Shown here one piece after another: positions 37,410 through 46,180 of a DNA stretch of 64,000 nt. Position 1 is the stretch's first letter, and the number at the start of each line of letters is the position of its first letter. This DNA is from Epiperipatus broadwayi (taxonomy: Eukaryota > Onychophora > Udeonychophora > Euonychophora > Peripatidae): NCBI GenBank assembly GCA_028023455.1, contig JAQFVV010000022.1, forward strand, positions 10,745,100 through 10,809,099. Direction: 5' to 3'. The notes under the pieces were generated by a model, which saw nothing but the letters and a program-made list of their open reading frames with translations, made no database searches and was not told the origin of the DNA. Made by a program: the position numbers and the translations under genes.

Positions 37410-38566
37410 TAAAAAAATTTAGGTAGTCGTGATGAAGAGTTTGCCAGGAAGATGAATAAGGAGGAAAAAGCAGCATGGCAGTCTTTTGTGACAATTACAA
37501 AGAACTTCCTTGGCAACAAACAAGCAGAAAACTATGAACTTCTGTTTCAAAGAATGCTGTTGGCTTTCTGCAACATTGGATGTGATGTATCCATATGTAT
37601 GTCTATATACATTAAGACACAATGTTTTTAACTAATTAGAATAGCAAATAGTCTGCAACAACCTACAGTTCGCTAATGTTCAATTCCCTCGATGTTCATT
37701 CAGGCTGGCTGCTACAAAAACGGTTCGCAATGGGCTAGGTTTATGCATCCTTGGCCCCAGTCCAATTTATCTGCCACAAACGCTTCGTAGTATAGCACTA
37801 TGACTGACCTTAAGCTCCTTACAGCTTCCGTCTCTGTAACAATCTACCAGTAACTCCAATTGGAAACCACTGGAAACTCAACTCTTTATTCAGCTGCTAT
37901 CCGGATGGTTTCCTCAGGCTACGGTCTTCCCATCTCTGTGGGCTCTTTCACCTATACTCGTGAACTATATTTCCACTGGGTGCTGGCCATTAACTGAAGC
38001 ACTGACATGAGATGTCTCCTACTGGAATTGAACAGGAATGTCTACTGGAGATGCACTCAAATACTCCCTCACGTAGTTGTTAACAGTCTTTTTATAGCTT
38101 TCTGATAACTGCAGCAATTAATCACATTGTCCAATAAGGTAACATCTTTTATCTAGAAATATTTGCAATTAGCAAATATCTCTTGGAATGATCATCCGCC
38201 ATTACGTTAATGCATTAATTAAATTCCTCAGTTATCAGTGCACGATCTAAAAACAACATCTCGAATAAATATTAGTTTTTCTGGAGTGCACAAACCTGCA
38301 TTCAATTTTTACAAAATACAACAGGATATAACATGAGTATTAAGATTCACTTCCGGAAAAGTCACCTTGATAAGTTTCCCAAAAATCTTGCAGCTGTTAG
38401 TGATGAGCAGGAAGAACGCTTTCATCAAGATCTGAAGATGATGGAAGAGCATTATCAGATACGAATGGGACAGAAATATGATGGCAGATTACTGCTGGAG
38501 CAACAAACAAGATTGTTGTCAATAATTACACAAACGCAAGAGCTACAAATGCAAATTTTTGCCTGA
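37410..38566 (+). pseudogene. broken copy of a multicopy invertebrate gene family, split by an insert
   Basis: The left part (about 37420-37590, plus strand) reads KMNKEEKAAWQSFVTITKNF then LLAFCNIGCDVS. The right part (38333-38566) reads MSIKIHFRKSHLDKFPKNL and DEQEERFHQDLKMMEEHYQ. After a single-base frameshift near 38465 it continues as NMMADYCWS. I recognise this combination (LGNxxADNY...AF...MSIKxHF...SHLDxFPxNL...SDEQGERFHQDI...ADYCW) from an uncharacterised, highly multicopy protein family of arthropod and other invertebrate genomes, probably transposon-associated. The two parts are separated by about 740 bp of GC-richer DNA, where an intact member would be continuous. The frameshift and insertion make this a pseudogene. 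Function of the family is unknown to me. Confidence 0.6.
37650..38300 (-). mobile_element. candidate LTR and leader of a retrotransposon
   Basis: A GC-richer insert in the pseudogene. On the minus strand it has TG/CA-type ends if delimited as 38292 (TGTGCAC) to 37835 (TGTTACA). It also has a TATA box TATAAAAAG (38096-38088) and a polyadenylation signal AATAAA (37890-37885) about 200 bp further on, the U3-R layout of an LTR. Downstream (37650-37834) two similar segments with TTTGTGGCAGAT and TTTTTGTAGCAGCC could be leader sequence. No primer-binding site or target duplication was confirmed, so boundaries are uncertain. No protein-coding capacity is present. Confidence 0.4.
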
Positions 38567-39690
38567 ATAAAATTTAAATGTTTTATGCAAATTTTATAAT
38601 TAAAATAAGTGTTTTAATGTGTTCTATTTCGAAATTGTAGACAAATTCTGATGCAATCATATCTTTTAGTGTATTAGTGTATTTACTGCATTATATAAAT
38701 TATTATATTTTCACAAAGATGATGCCCAAGAAGACATTCTACTTCATTATGTTAAACTAAATGTTGAAAATTTTACAATAAGATGAAAACCTAAAATCTT
38801 GAAGTGCAAAAAAACTGTAGCTTACAGAAAAAAACTAATGTCAGATTTGAAATCAGCACACTCATTTTAAGTAAGAACAAGTGTTTTTGTGAATGCAACA
38901 AAAATTTTGTTCACCAGTGTTATCTATTGAAAATAACAAATCAATATTTTCTGTGCTTAAAAAAAATGTATAATGTCTTAGCACCACCTTATAGACAAAA
39001 TAGTTATAATATTTTATAGAACATTGATTCAAACTATTCAAAATATACTAATGTTTTATTTATTTTGTAAATAAAATTGTTTATCATTAAACTTGGAGTC
39101 AATAATTTTATTTGATGTGGTAGGTATATGATATAATAATAATTCAAAGTCGTTATGCAATCACAAGCACTTAAAATTTAAATAGCAAAAAAAAAAAAAT
39201 ACATTTTATTACTTTATTAGAATTCAGTAATTATTTAAGATGAATCTAATGTTTTCAAAGTCATCAATCGGTATTACTCAAACATATAGTAAAGCTAGTC
39301 AATAAATTATTGATACTGTACAACAACAACAACAATAATAATAATGATGATGATGATGATGATAATAATAATACAACTAGCTCAGATAAAATGATTATGC
39401 TAGGCTAAAATACATATAATCTTAATATAATCAATAATAAAGATATCCTATGATAATATCTACTATTTAACTAGCTCTAACTGATTAATAAATAATAAAT
39501 GGTTCGATTTATAAAAAAAATATTAATAAATCATGAGACACTGAAGTGAAGGACAAGCAGTAAAGAATTACATTGAGCCAATATCCCACAGGATACAATC
39601 TATTCATAGCATTCTTACATCTTTTAAACTAATAACAATCAATTTAGTATAATGCTACTATTACATTGTAGAGACGTCTGCCCATCCTTG
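38567..39690. other. AT-rich non-coding stretch with trinucleotide repeats
   Basis: Contains the compound microsatellite at 39320-39373 (CAA, AAT, then GAT units). The 71-codon frame at 38804-39019 shows no motif. Confidence 0.5.
39320..39373. repeat. compound trinucleotide microsatellite
   Basis: Runs of CAA, AAT, GAT and again AAT units in succession. Confidence 0.85.
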
Positions 39691-39739
39691 CATATATATT
39701 AAATGGATTATGTCCTGTACATGTGGGGTTCAGATTGAC

Positions 39740-40095
39740 CTTAGGTCAACATGGGTGTACAAGAATCTCGGCCTCAGGGTGGCCTTTGAGCATTCCATCA
39801 TCAGATTTTCAAATGGATGGATGATTGAAGAGTTGGGGTATGTAGTAGATTGGAGCCTGTCCATTCAAGTATGAAGATTGTCTATCTTAATATATATCTG
39901 AGCACTTATAGTATATATGTGTGGAAGATGATAATCTGGACCAACTGATGACTGCTGGTTTAGCATGAAATACGTATATTGGTGATTATTTATCTTTTCA
40001 GCATATATGTGCTTGAGTGTATCAGTGTTATTAGATAGAGTGGAGAGTGGTGGGTCATGTGAAAGTCTGTGCTCATATACCCTATATATTATAAT
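39740..40095 (+). mobile_element. HHR-B element copy 5
   Basis: Starts at the body word GGTCAACATGGG that also opens the bodies at 2003 and 2483. It continues through the shared body (CATTCCATCATCAGATTTTC, GCCTGTCCATTCAAGTATGA) to the ribozyme and the family right end (ATATACCCTATATATTATA). A left inverted arm is not evident. Confidence 0.66.
39931..39989 (+). ncRNA. hammerhead ribozyme motif (HHR-B)
   Basis: Core CTGATGA is at 39945-39951 and GAAA is intact. Stem III ATACGTAT is a perfect palindrome, and A17 is at 39978. Stem I outer helix is ATAATC/GATTAT, against ATGATC/GATCAT in the copy at 2191, so the pair changed from G-C to A-T on both sides. Stem II is TGCT/AGCA with a C-T mismatch at the base. 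All core residues needed for cleavage are present. Confidence 0.8.
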
Positions 40096-40794
40096 GCTAT
40101 TAAATAAATTCTAAATCTTTTTATTAAACAATACAATTTAAATTATCTCAGGTTCTTTAAAATAACTCTAATCAATTAAAAATCTCCTGCAGTCAAGTAT
40201 GATAAGGGATTTTTGTATCATCCTCAACTACACTTAACTAATAATAATAACAATAAATAAATAATAATCTTATTCCTCATTAAATAATTATTAATCTTAT
40301 CCACTGTTTAATATTATGGTAACTAACAATAATGATAATAACAATAATAATCTTTTAGTTCTCATGTGACATCTTCAATAGAATATGTGGTATAATCTGA
40401 AAATATGTGGCAACAAACAATGTTAAAATCCTATGCAATAAATTGTGAAATTAATTATGACCGCAATAATATTATTAATGCAAAAATAAATTTCTCAAGT
40501 ATATTATATTCTGAATCATTGTGATTTCTTAAGTAAATAATTATATCTGTACTGTGCAAATATTATGCTTATTTTGGTATCTGTCAATCATGTATTTGTG
40601 GTGGTGAAAAAATCAATATAACAAAGTTTTATAAAACAAGTTTAACAAATTTTATTATCCTATACGTTTAACAAACTATATACACTATTTACAATCGTGT
40701 TTAATAAAACCTAACCAATATAAAACTAATGAAAATAATATTAAGTTACATACTTCCACATCAAAAATAATAAATCAATAAGTAAATAAGCCTT
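40096..40794. other. AT-rich non-coding stretch
   Basis: Low-complexity AAT-rich sequence and no gene. Confidence 0.55.
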
Positions 40795-40895
40795 TAAGGC
40801 AAAATTCTCCAACCAGTAGTGCCTCCTTGTGCCAACCAGAGTAATGAATAGATGCCAGAAGGCTTGTGCATAAAATCCCTATCTAGTGCCCACTC

Positions 40896-40954
40896 ATCCA
40901 ATATCCCCAGACTAGTTTCTGGCTTGTGGCCTTTGTCAGTGAGAAGCCTTAGAT
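40896..40954 (-). ncRNA. hammerhead motif (HHR-A), G8 lost
   Basis: Minus strand. Stem I TTGGAT/ATCTAA is nearly paired, the core reads CTGACAA (G8 changed to A), stem II is GGC/GCC, and GAAA, stem III ACTAGT and C17 are intact. Loss of G8, the general base/acid partner in the core, should abolish activity. Confidence 0.7.
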
Positions 40955-41525
40955 CTGAGAGCACTGCACCTATATCTTAGATTCTAATACAACCCTCCAG
41001 CAGCCACCTTTTATCTCTACTTAATTACAAAACTATAAGAATGAAATTGAAAACACAATAATATTTTCAATCTAAGCTCAATAGCTTATATGGTCATATG
41101 AATCTGAACTCAGTTCAGCACCCATACATTTTGGTGTCTGGCTCTTTAACAACTATAGCCACCACTATCCTATTAGGCAGGATTGGTGTTAAACCACTAA
41201 ACATCACATGATTACTATCTCTTATACTAGCACATAATTGTTATTAAACAAGGCAAAACTCTCCATATAGTAGTGCCACCTTGTGCCAACCAGAGTAATC
41301 AATGGATTCCAGCAGGTGGCTATGGTTGTTAAAGAGCCAAAGACACCAAAATTTATGGAGGCTGAACTGAGTTCAGACCCATATGACTATATAAGCTATT
41401 GAGCTTAGATTGAAAATATTATTGTGTTTTCAATTTCATTATCATAGTTTTGTAGCTAAGTAGAGATAAAAGGTGGCTACTGGAGGGTTGCATTAGGTCC
41501 TAAGATCTAGGTGCAGTGCTATCAG

Positions 41526-41584
41526 ATCCAAGGCTCCTCACTGATGAAGGCCACAAGCCAGAAACTAGTCTGGGGATATTGGAT
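41526..41584 (+). ncRNA. hammerhead ribozyme motif (HHR-A), best-preserved single copy
   Basis: Stem I outer helix ATCCAA/TTGGAT, internal loop GGC opposite TA, inner helix TCCTCA/TGGGGA (one wobble). Core CTGATGA is at 41541-41547. Stem II is GGC/GCC around CACAA with an A-A mismatch at 10.1/11.1. GAAA is followed by CTAGTC, where ACTAGT forms a three-pair self-complementary stem III with no loop. C17 is 41570, with predicted cleavage before 41571. Such a short stem III usually works through dimers. All other core residues match the hammerhead consensus. Confidence 0.82.
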
Positions 41585-41745
41585 GAGTAGGCACTAGATA
41601 GGGATTTTATGCACAAGCCTTCTGGCAACCATTGATTACTCTGGTTGGCACAAGGTGGCACTACTGTATGGAGAGTTTTGCCTTGTTTAATAACAATTAT
41701 GTGCTAGTATAAGAGATAGTGATTATGTGATGTTTAGTGGTTTAA

Positions 41746-43194
41746 AATAATAATAATATCAATTACACTTATAGTTTAATAAAATAAAATATCTATTAAT
41801 TAAACATAGCTAGAACATATGGTTTTCATAAGTGTACAGGAAAAATATAAAATATGAGATACTTAAATAATATTCATCTTTAAATGTGTTCAAATATTTT
41901 TACAATAAATCATTCATACTTATAATAGTGCTAGTGTTATTTTAAATACTTTTATTTGGTTCATTCAATAAATAACATTGACTTTAATAAAATAATATTA
42001 CTGGTGTTCTTTTACATATTTTTCTTGGTACTACTCTTTAAATAAAAAAATCCTTATATGTGTGTTTCATGTATGTTTAAAATAAAAATTCTATTCAAAA
42101 AATACAAGCATTCATTCTATTTTATGTTGTTCATTTTGGATGTTTTATTTTTAAAAAATATGCATTAACATGTTGAAACAGANNNNNNNNNNNNNNNNNN
42201 NNNNNNNNNNNNNNNNNNNNNNNNNNNNNNNNNNNNNNNNNNNNNNNNNNNNNNNNNNNNNNNNNNNNNNNNNNNNNNNNNNNNNNNNNNNNNNNNNNNN
42301 NNNNNNNNNNNNNNNNNNNNNNNNNNNNNNNNNNNNNNNNNNNNNNNNNNNNNNNNNNNNNNNNNNNNNNNNNNNNNNNNNNNNNNNNNNNNNNNNNNNN
42401 NNNNNNNNNNNNNNNNNNNNNNNNNNNNNNNNNNNNNNNNNNNNNNNNNNNNNNNNNNNNNNNNNNNNNNNNNNNNNNNNNNNNNNNNNNNNNNNNNNNN
42501 NNNNNNNNNNNNNNNNNNNNNNNNNNNNNNNNNNNNNNNNNNNNNNNNNNNNNNNNNNNNNNNNNNNNNNNNNNNNNNNNNNNNNNNNNNNNNNNNNNNN
42601 NNNNNNNNNNNNNNNNNNNNNNNNNNNNNNNNNNNNNNNNNNNNNNNNNNNNNNNNNNNNNNNNNNNNNNNNNNNNNNNNNNTCATTATCACACTCTCAG
42701 TCTAAAGAATATAATAGTCTTAAGATTTTGCCAACATATTTTGAGAAACTTTTGAAATATCAATAAATGAAAAATTTTCAATCCTTTTATATTACATTCT
42801 AGGGGAGTTTTGTTTCATATTTATACAGTAAATTGAGTAAAATAATAGCTCTATACACATCTAATTTAATTAAGTGGTTACATCATTATTACTCTATTTT
42901 TTAACCTGTTAAATGCAGCATCAGACAGTTTGTATTTTGCTTTAACATTCAAGTCCATTTATAATTGCACGGGGGATTATTTCCATCTACTTTAGGTGCA
43001 AAATGTTTTTAGAACAATTCACTTTATAATTTTAAACTGTTAAAAGTATGTGGGTTAGAAAAATAATTTGACATTTCATGTGAGATTTTTTTTATCTCTA
43101 CTTCAGAGTTTAATGGCCCGATCAGTGACATACTACCATGGGACACGAATAAAATAGACTATTCTATTATGGACAATAGTTAATAGAAATTTTA
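41746..43194. other. AT-rich stretch including an assembly gap
   Basis: No gene supported on either side of the run of Ns. The open frames spanning the gap are artefacts. Confidence 0.6.
42183..42682. other. assembly gap, 500 N
   Basis: Exactly 500 Ns, a conventional placeholder length, so the true gap size is unknown. It lies 438 bp past the end of the HHR-A foldback element, where palindromes may have hindered assembly. Confidence 0.95.
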
Positions 43195-43195
43195 T

Positions 43196-43517
43196 AAGCG
43201 TATTTATGGGTCCATCTTTAGACATAAGAAAACTACGAATTGAGTTAATAAAAAATCTTCTGAAGAAAGAAATTAATATTACATCAAACTGCTAAAAGTT
43301 TAAGATTCATCTCTATCATTGGTTAATAAAGATGATTTTAATATATTTGGAAGTATAAGCATATTTATGAGTCCATCTTTATACATAAAAAAACTATGAA
43401 TTGAATTATTAAAAAATCTTCTGAAAAAAGCAATTAATATTACATCAAGCTGCTAGAAGTTAAATTTAAGATTTGTCTCCATCATTGATTAATAAAGATG
43501 AGTAAAATATATTCAGA
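43196..43517. repeat. tandem duplication, about 161-bp unit, two copies
   Basis: 43196-43356 and 43357-43517 are diverged direct copies. Both contain TATTTATGGGTCCATCTTTA-like sequence, AAAAAATCTTCTGAA, AATTAATATTACATCAA and GGTTAATAAAGATGA-like words. They lead directly into the long-TIR element at 43508. Confidence 0.75.
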
Positions 43518-43726
43518 TGTAAATCAATATTCCCACATTCACCGTTTTAATATAAATTGGCACACATTCACCCAATAAGCAAAGATTTTAAAGAACAAGT
43601 TACTTTACTTGTCCTTCAAGCTTATCTATACATAAGCCAACCTCTGCTTACCATGCATTATTCAAGGTTTGAATCTTTTACATGACTTACTTTTTAAATG
43701 ATGTTCAAATTGTACAAACACAATTC

Positions 43727-43917
43727 AAACAGGCAAAACTCACTATACGTATTGCCACACATAGCAATCAATGGATGCCAGAAGGCTTGTGCATAAAATC
43801 CCCATATAGTGCTCACTCATCCAATATCCCCAGACTAGTTTCTCGCTTGTGGCCTTTGTCAGCAAGGAGCCTTGGATCTGAGAGCACTGCACCTATATCT
43901 TAGGATCTCAAATATTA
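43727..43917 (-). mobile_element. HHR-A element, single-arm copy inside the long-TIR element
   Basis: Minus-strand orientation. It runs from AAACAGGCAAAACTCACTAT to CTTAGGATCT, one unit without the inverted partner. Its terminus has the variant ACTATACGTATTGCCACAC that otherwise occurs only in the neighbouring copy at 44388-44841, so the two are close relatives. Confidence 0.68.
43819..43877 (-). ncRNA. hammerhead motif (HHR-A), G8 lost
   Basis: Minus strand. Outer stem I ATCCAA/TTGGAT is intact, the inner helix has several wobbles, and the core reads CTGACAA. Stem II has GGC opposite GCG in place of GCC, and GAAACTAGTC is intact. Expected to be inactive. Confidence 0.66.
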
Positions 43918-44534
43918 CAGGAGAATTTCTCATTTTTAACCACCTGCAATTAACATATAATTAAGAATCTAGTCAAATTGATAAATATTTTTTATATAGC
44001 CTAGTATTTACTGTAGGTTGTTAAAAATGAAATAAATTCTCTCCTATAATATGTGAATTAAATTTGTACAATTTGAACATCATTTTAAAAAATCAGGCAT
44101 ATAATGGGGCCAAGTCCCAAATAATACATGGTAAGCAAAGATTATTTTATATATAGATAAGCTTGAAGGAGAAGTGAATTCATTTGTTCTTTAAAATCCT
44201 TGCTTTTGGGTGTGTGGCAATTTATATTAAAACAGCATATGTGAAGATTGATTTACTTCCAAATATGTTACAATAAATATTATGCTGTATAAAAAAATAT
44301 TTATCAATGTAAAACTGATTGTGTAGATAGATCTTCCTTTAAATTGAAAATTGCAAAATTATTGACTTACTATAAATCTAGAAACAACAAACATCACATG
44401 ACCACCACCTCTTATGCTTGTGTATAACTGTTGTTAAAACAGGCAAAACTCATTATACGTATTGCCACACACTGCAAGCTAGAGTAATCAACAGATGCCA
44501 GAAGGCTTGTAACATTCCCATCTAATACCTACTC

Positions 44535-44593
44535 ATCCAAGATCCCCAGATTAGTTTCTGGCTTGTGGCCTTCCTCAGTGAGAAGCCTTGGAT
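44535..44593 (-). ncRNA. hammerhead ribozyme motif (HHR-A)
   Basis: Minus strand. Core CTGAGGA, stem II GGC/GCC, GAAA, then CTAATC: the stem III palindrome is broken by one A-for-G change. Stem I is ATCCAA/TTGGAT plus an inner helix with wobbles. The core is intact, with weakened stem III. Confidence 0.7.
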
Positions 44594-44676
44594 CTGAGAG
44601 GACTGCACCTAGATCTTAGGATCTCTAATTTCTGGCTTACGACCTAGATCCTAAGATCTAGGTGCAGTGCATTCAG

Positions 44677-44735
44677 ATCCAAGGCTCCTCACTGAAGAAG
44701 GCCACAAGCCAGTAACTAGTCTGGGGATATTGAAT
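44677..44735 (+). ncRNA. hammerhead motif (HHR-A), A13 changed
   Basis: Core CTGAAGA (position 7 is A) and stem II GGC/GCC. The GAAA box reads GTAA (A13 changed to T), then CTAGTC. Stem I outer helix is ATCCAA/TTGAAT. The A13 change should inactivate it. Confidence 0.68.
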
Positions 44736-44855
44736 GAGTAGGCACTAGATGGGGATTTTATGCACAAGCCTTCTGGCATCCATTGATTACTCTAGCTTGC
44801 TGTATGTGGCAATACGTATAGTGAGTTTTGCCTGTTTTTTTAAATCTAAAAACAA

Positions 44856-45340
44856 TGTTGTTGTTTTGAATGAGTACAAATTAAAAAAAACAAAAACATT
44901 ATTAATATAAATGGTAATACAATTTCCCATACTGCTCTATGGCACTGTTGCTAGTGAGAAATAATTTAGATATAATGTTACCGGGCTGTTTTGAAATTTT
45001 GTTTGATTTATGGTTTTTTTAATTTTTGGATTTGCTTGATTTTTATGAATATTTTTTTGGTTGTTAATGTTGTTGCTTTTTTTTTTGGTAACCGGTTTGA
45101 TGTATATTTCTTAAAAATAAAATAATGGGGTTTTTTTTTTATATATTTTTTGGCTTTTTAAAATATTCTGTTTTTTTTTTTTATTTAAAAAAATCATTTC
45201 TTTTTGTTTCCAGTCTTTTTCTTTATATATTTTTTAAAGAAACTTTTTTTTTTGTTGTTCCAAATCTTTTTTAAAAATATTGTTTTCGAAGAAACTTTTT
45301 GTTATTTTTTATAGAGACAAAACAACAAGGCTTTCTCGAC
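44856..45340. other. T-rich low-complexity stretch
   Basis: Repeated poly-T tracts on the plus strand between 45000 and 45310. Nothing else seen. Confidence 0.6.
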
Positions 45341-45581
45341 AGATCTCTCTAAGACCTGTTGTCATATTCCTTATGGTGTTTTAACACCTTTCCAACTCAG
45401 CTGTAATATGCTTCACTGTAAGCTGATCCTGGCTTCAATAAGAATAAATTAGCTGTACTGCTTGCGAAAAGGCGATTCCCAGGCAGCCCTCAAAGCCCGT
45501 TCCATGAACGAGTGAATGGAACCCCTTCATCGACATTGATGCGATTGACATTCCATTTCAGATGTTTGGCAATGCCTTATT

Positions 45582-45866
45582 TCATTCAACCACTACAAAG
45601 ACAGTTTTTCTGGGTGGGTAAAATATTTTTCTTTCTTTTTTGGAGTTGAAGGAAGCCCACCGCATCTGCTTCTGTAGCAGGGAAATCTCAAAACTACAAT
45701 GCCGAACAGTCACCTGCCATTGAACTGTTTGATCTCGAAAGTCTTGGAAAGTGCACGACTTGATCGTGAACTTTGCCGAATCGTGATTTACACTCATTTC
45801 GTGAATTCTGACCCCTGACAATGATAGTAGGGCCATTTGACAATTCGTTACAATTTTTACTAACAC
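45582..45866 (-). CDS. unidentified 94-codon ORF in a GC-richer island
   Basis: The ORF lies in a block (about 45320-46180) that is clearly less AT-rich than its flanks. Its translation has balanced composition with phrases such as GVRIHEMSVNHDSAKFTIKS and TVRHCSFEISLLQKQMRW. I do not recognise it; there is no signal peptide, membrane segment or known motif. The T-rich tract beside it on the plus strand and the island's sharp edges suggest either a transposon fragment or an exon with nearby untranslated sequence. No splice or promoter evidence settles this. Confidence 0.3.
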   Translation of the reverse strand: MLVKIVTNCQMALLSLSGVRIHEMSVNHDSAKFTIKSCTFQDFRDQTVQWQVTVRHCSFEISLLQKQMRWASFNSKKERKIFYPPRKTVFVVVE

Positions 45867-46180
45867 ACATCAATTACAATACATTTAAGCCAAAAAAAAT
45901 CCGTTCTAATATACTTTTCGTCATTACAACTACAGAAACCTTCATATCATTCGCTGTCCAATAGTCAAGAGTAATGTCTATACAAAGTGTCACATACTCA
46001 TTGCTAATAATGTTCAACATGCTAGAGATGTTGGGGTAAGGGTGCACTTCAACATCTTAGTATTTTAACAGTTTACAGGCCGCAAGATCTATGAGCAGCC
46101 TTGTAAACTGCATATTTATGTGCTTGTGTAGAAACAGCGCCATCAGGTGGTGTGGATCAATAGATGCTGTATTACCATAT

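Larger units (their letters stand above)
40795..41745. mobile_element. HHR-A foldback element with two inverted hammerheads (about 950 bp)
   Basis: The left arm (about 40795-41167) and right arm (about 41324-41712) are inverted copies of each other. Both include the terminal GGCAAAACTCTCC unit, the ribozyme, AGCCACCTTTTATCTC, TTTCAATTTCATT, AATAGCTTATATGGTCATAT and TCTGAACTCAGTTCAG words. The central spacer (41168-41323) holds the family left terminus AAACCACTAAACATCACATG and a second partial arm, itself inverted against 41620-41745. The result is a nested palindrome. No ORF is present. Clear flanking target duplications were not found, so the outer limits are approximate. Confidence 0.75.
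43508..44270. mobile_element. long terminal inverted repeat element, hosting an HHR-A insertion
   Basis: Left arm (43508-43722) and right arm (44052-44270) are inverted copies of about 215 bp. They share GTAAATCAAT, TTTTAATATAAATTG, ATTTTAAAGAACAA, CTCCTTCAAGCTTATCTATA-like and AATGATGTTCAAATTGTACA words. There is no coding capacity between the arms. A family of its own; superfamily not recognised. The HHR-A copy at 43727-43917 sits at the inner edge of the left arm. Confidence 0.65.
44388..44841. mobile_element. HHR-A foldback element with two inverted hammerheads and 14-bp target duplication
   Basis: The left half is a minus-strand unit and the right half a plus-strand unit, meeting near 44630. 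Both termini carry the variant TATACGTATTGCCAC / GTGGCAATACGTATA. Near-perfect direct repeats AAATCTAGAAACAA (44374-44387) and AAATCTAAAAACAA (44842-44855) flank it. The left end has the extra terminus CAAACATCACATGACCACC that the right end lacks, so the ends are asymmetric despite the palindrome. Confidence 0.74.

Noticed and set aside
39320-39373. CRISPR-like or other regular array
   Set aside because: Simple trinucleotide microsatellite; no spacer-repeat structure, and the window is eukaryotic.
42165-42766. Open frames of 175 and 198 codons spanning the gap
   Set aside because: They consist of Ns; there is no sequence evidence for coding.
43682-43903. 73-codon ORF
   Set aside because: Lies in the HHR-A repeat unit; the same sequence in other copies is not open.
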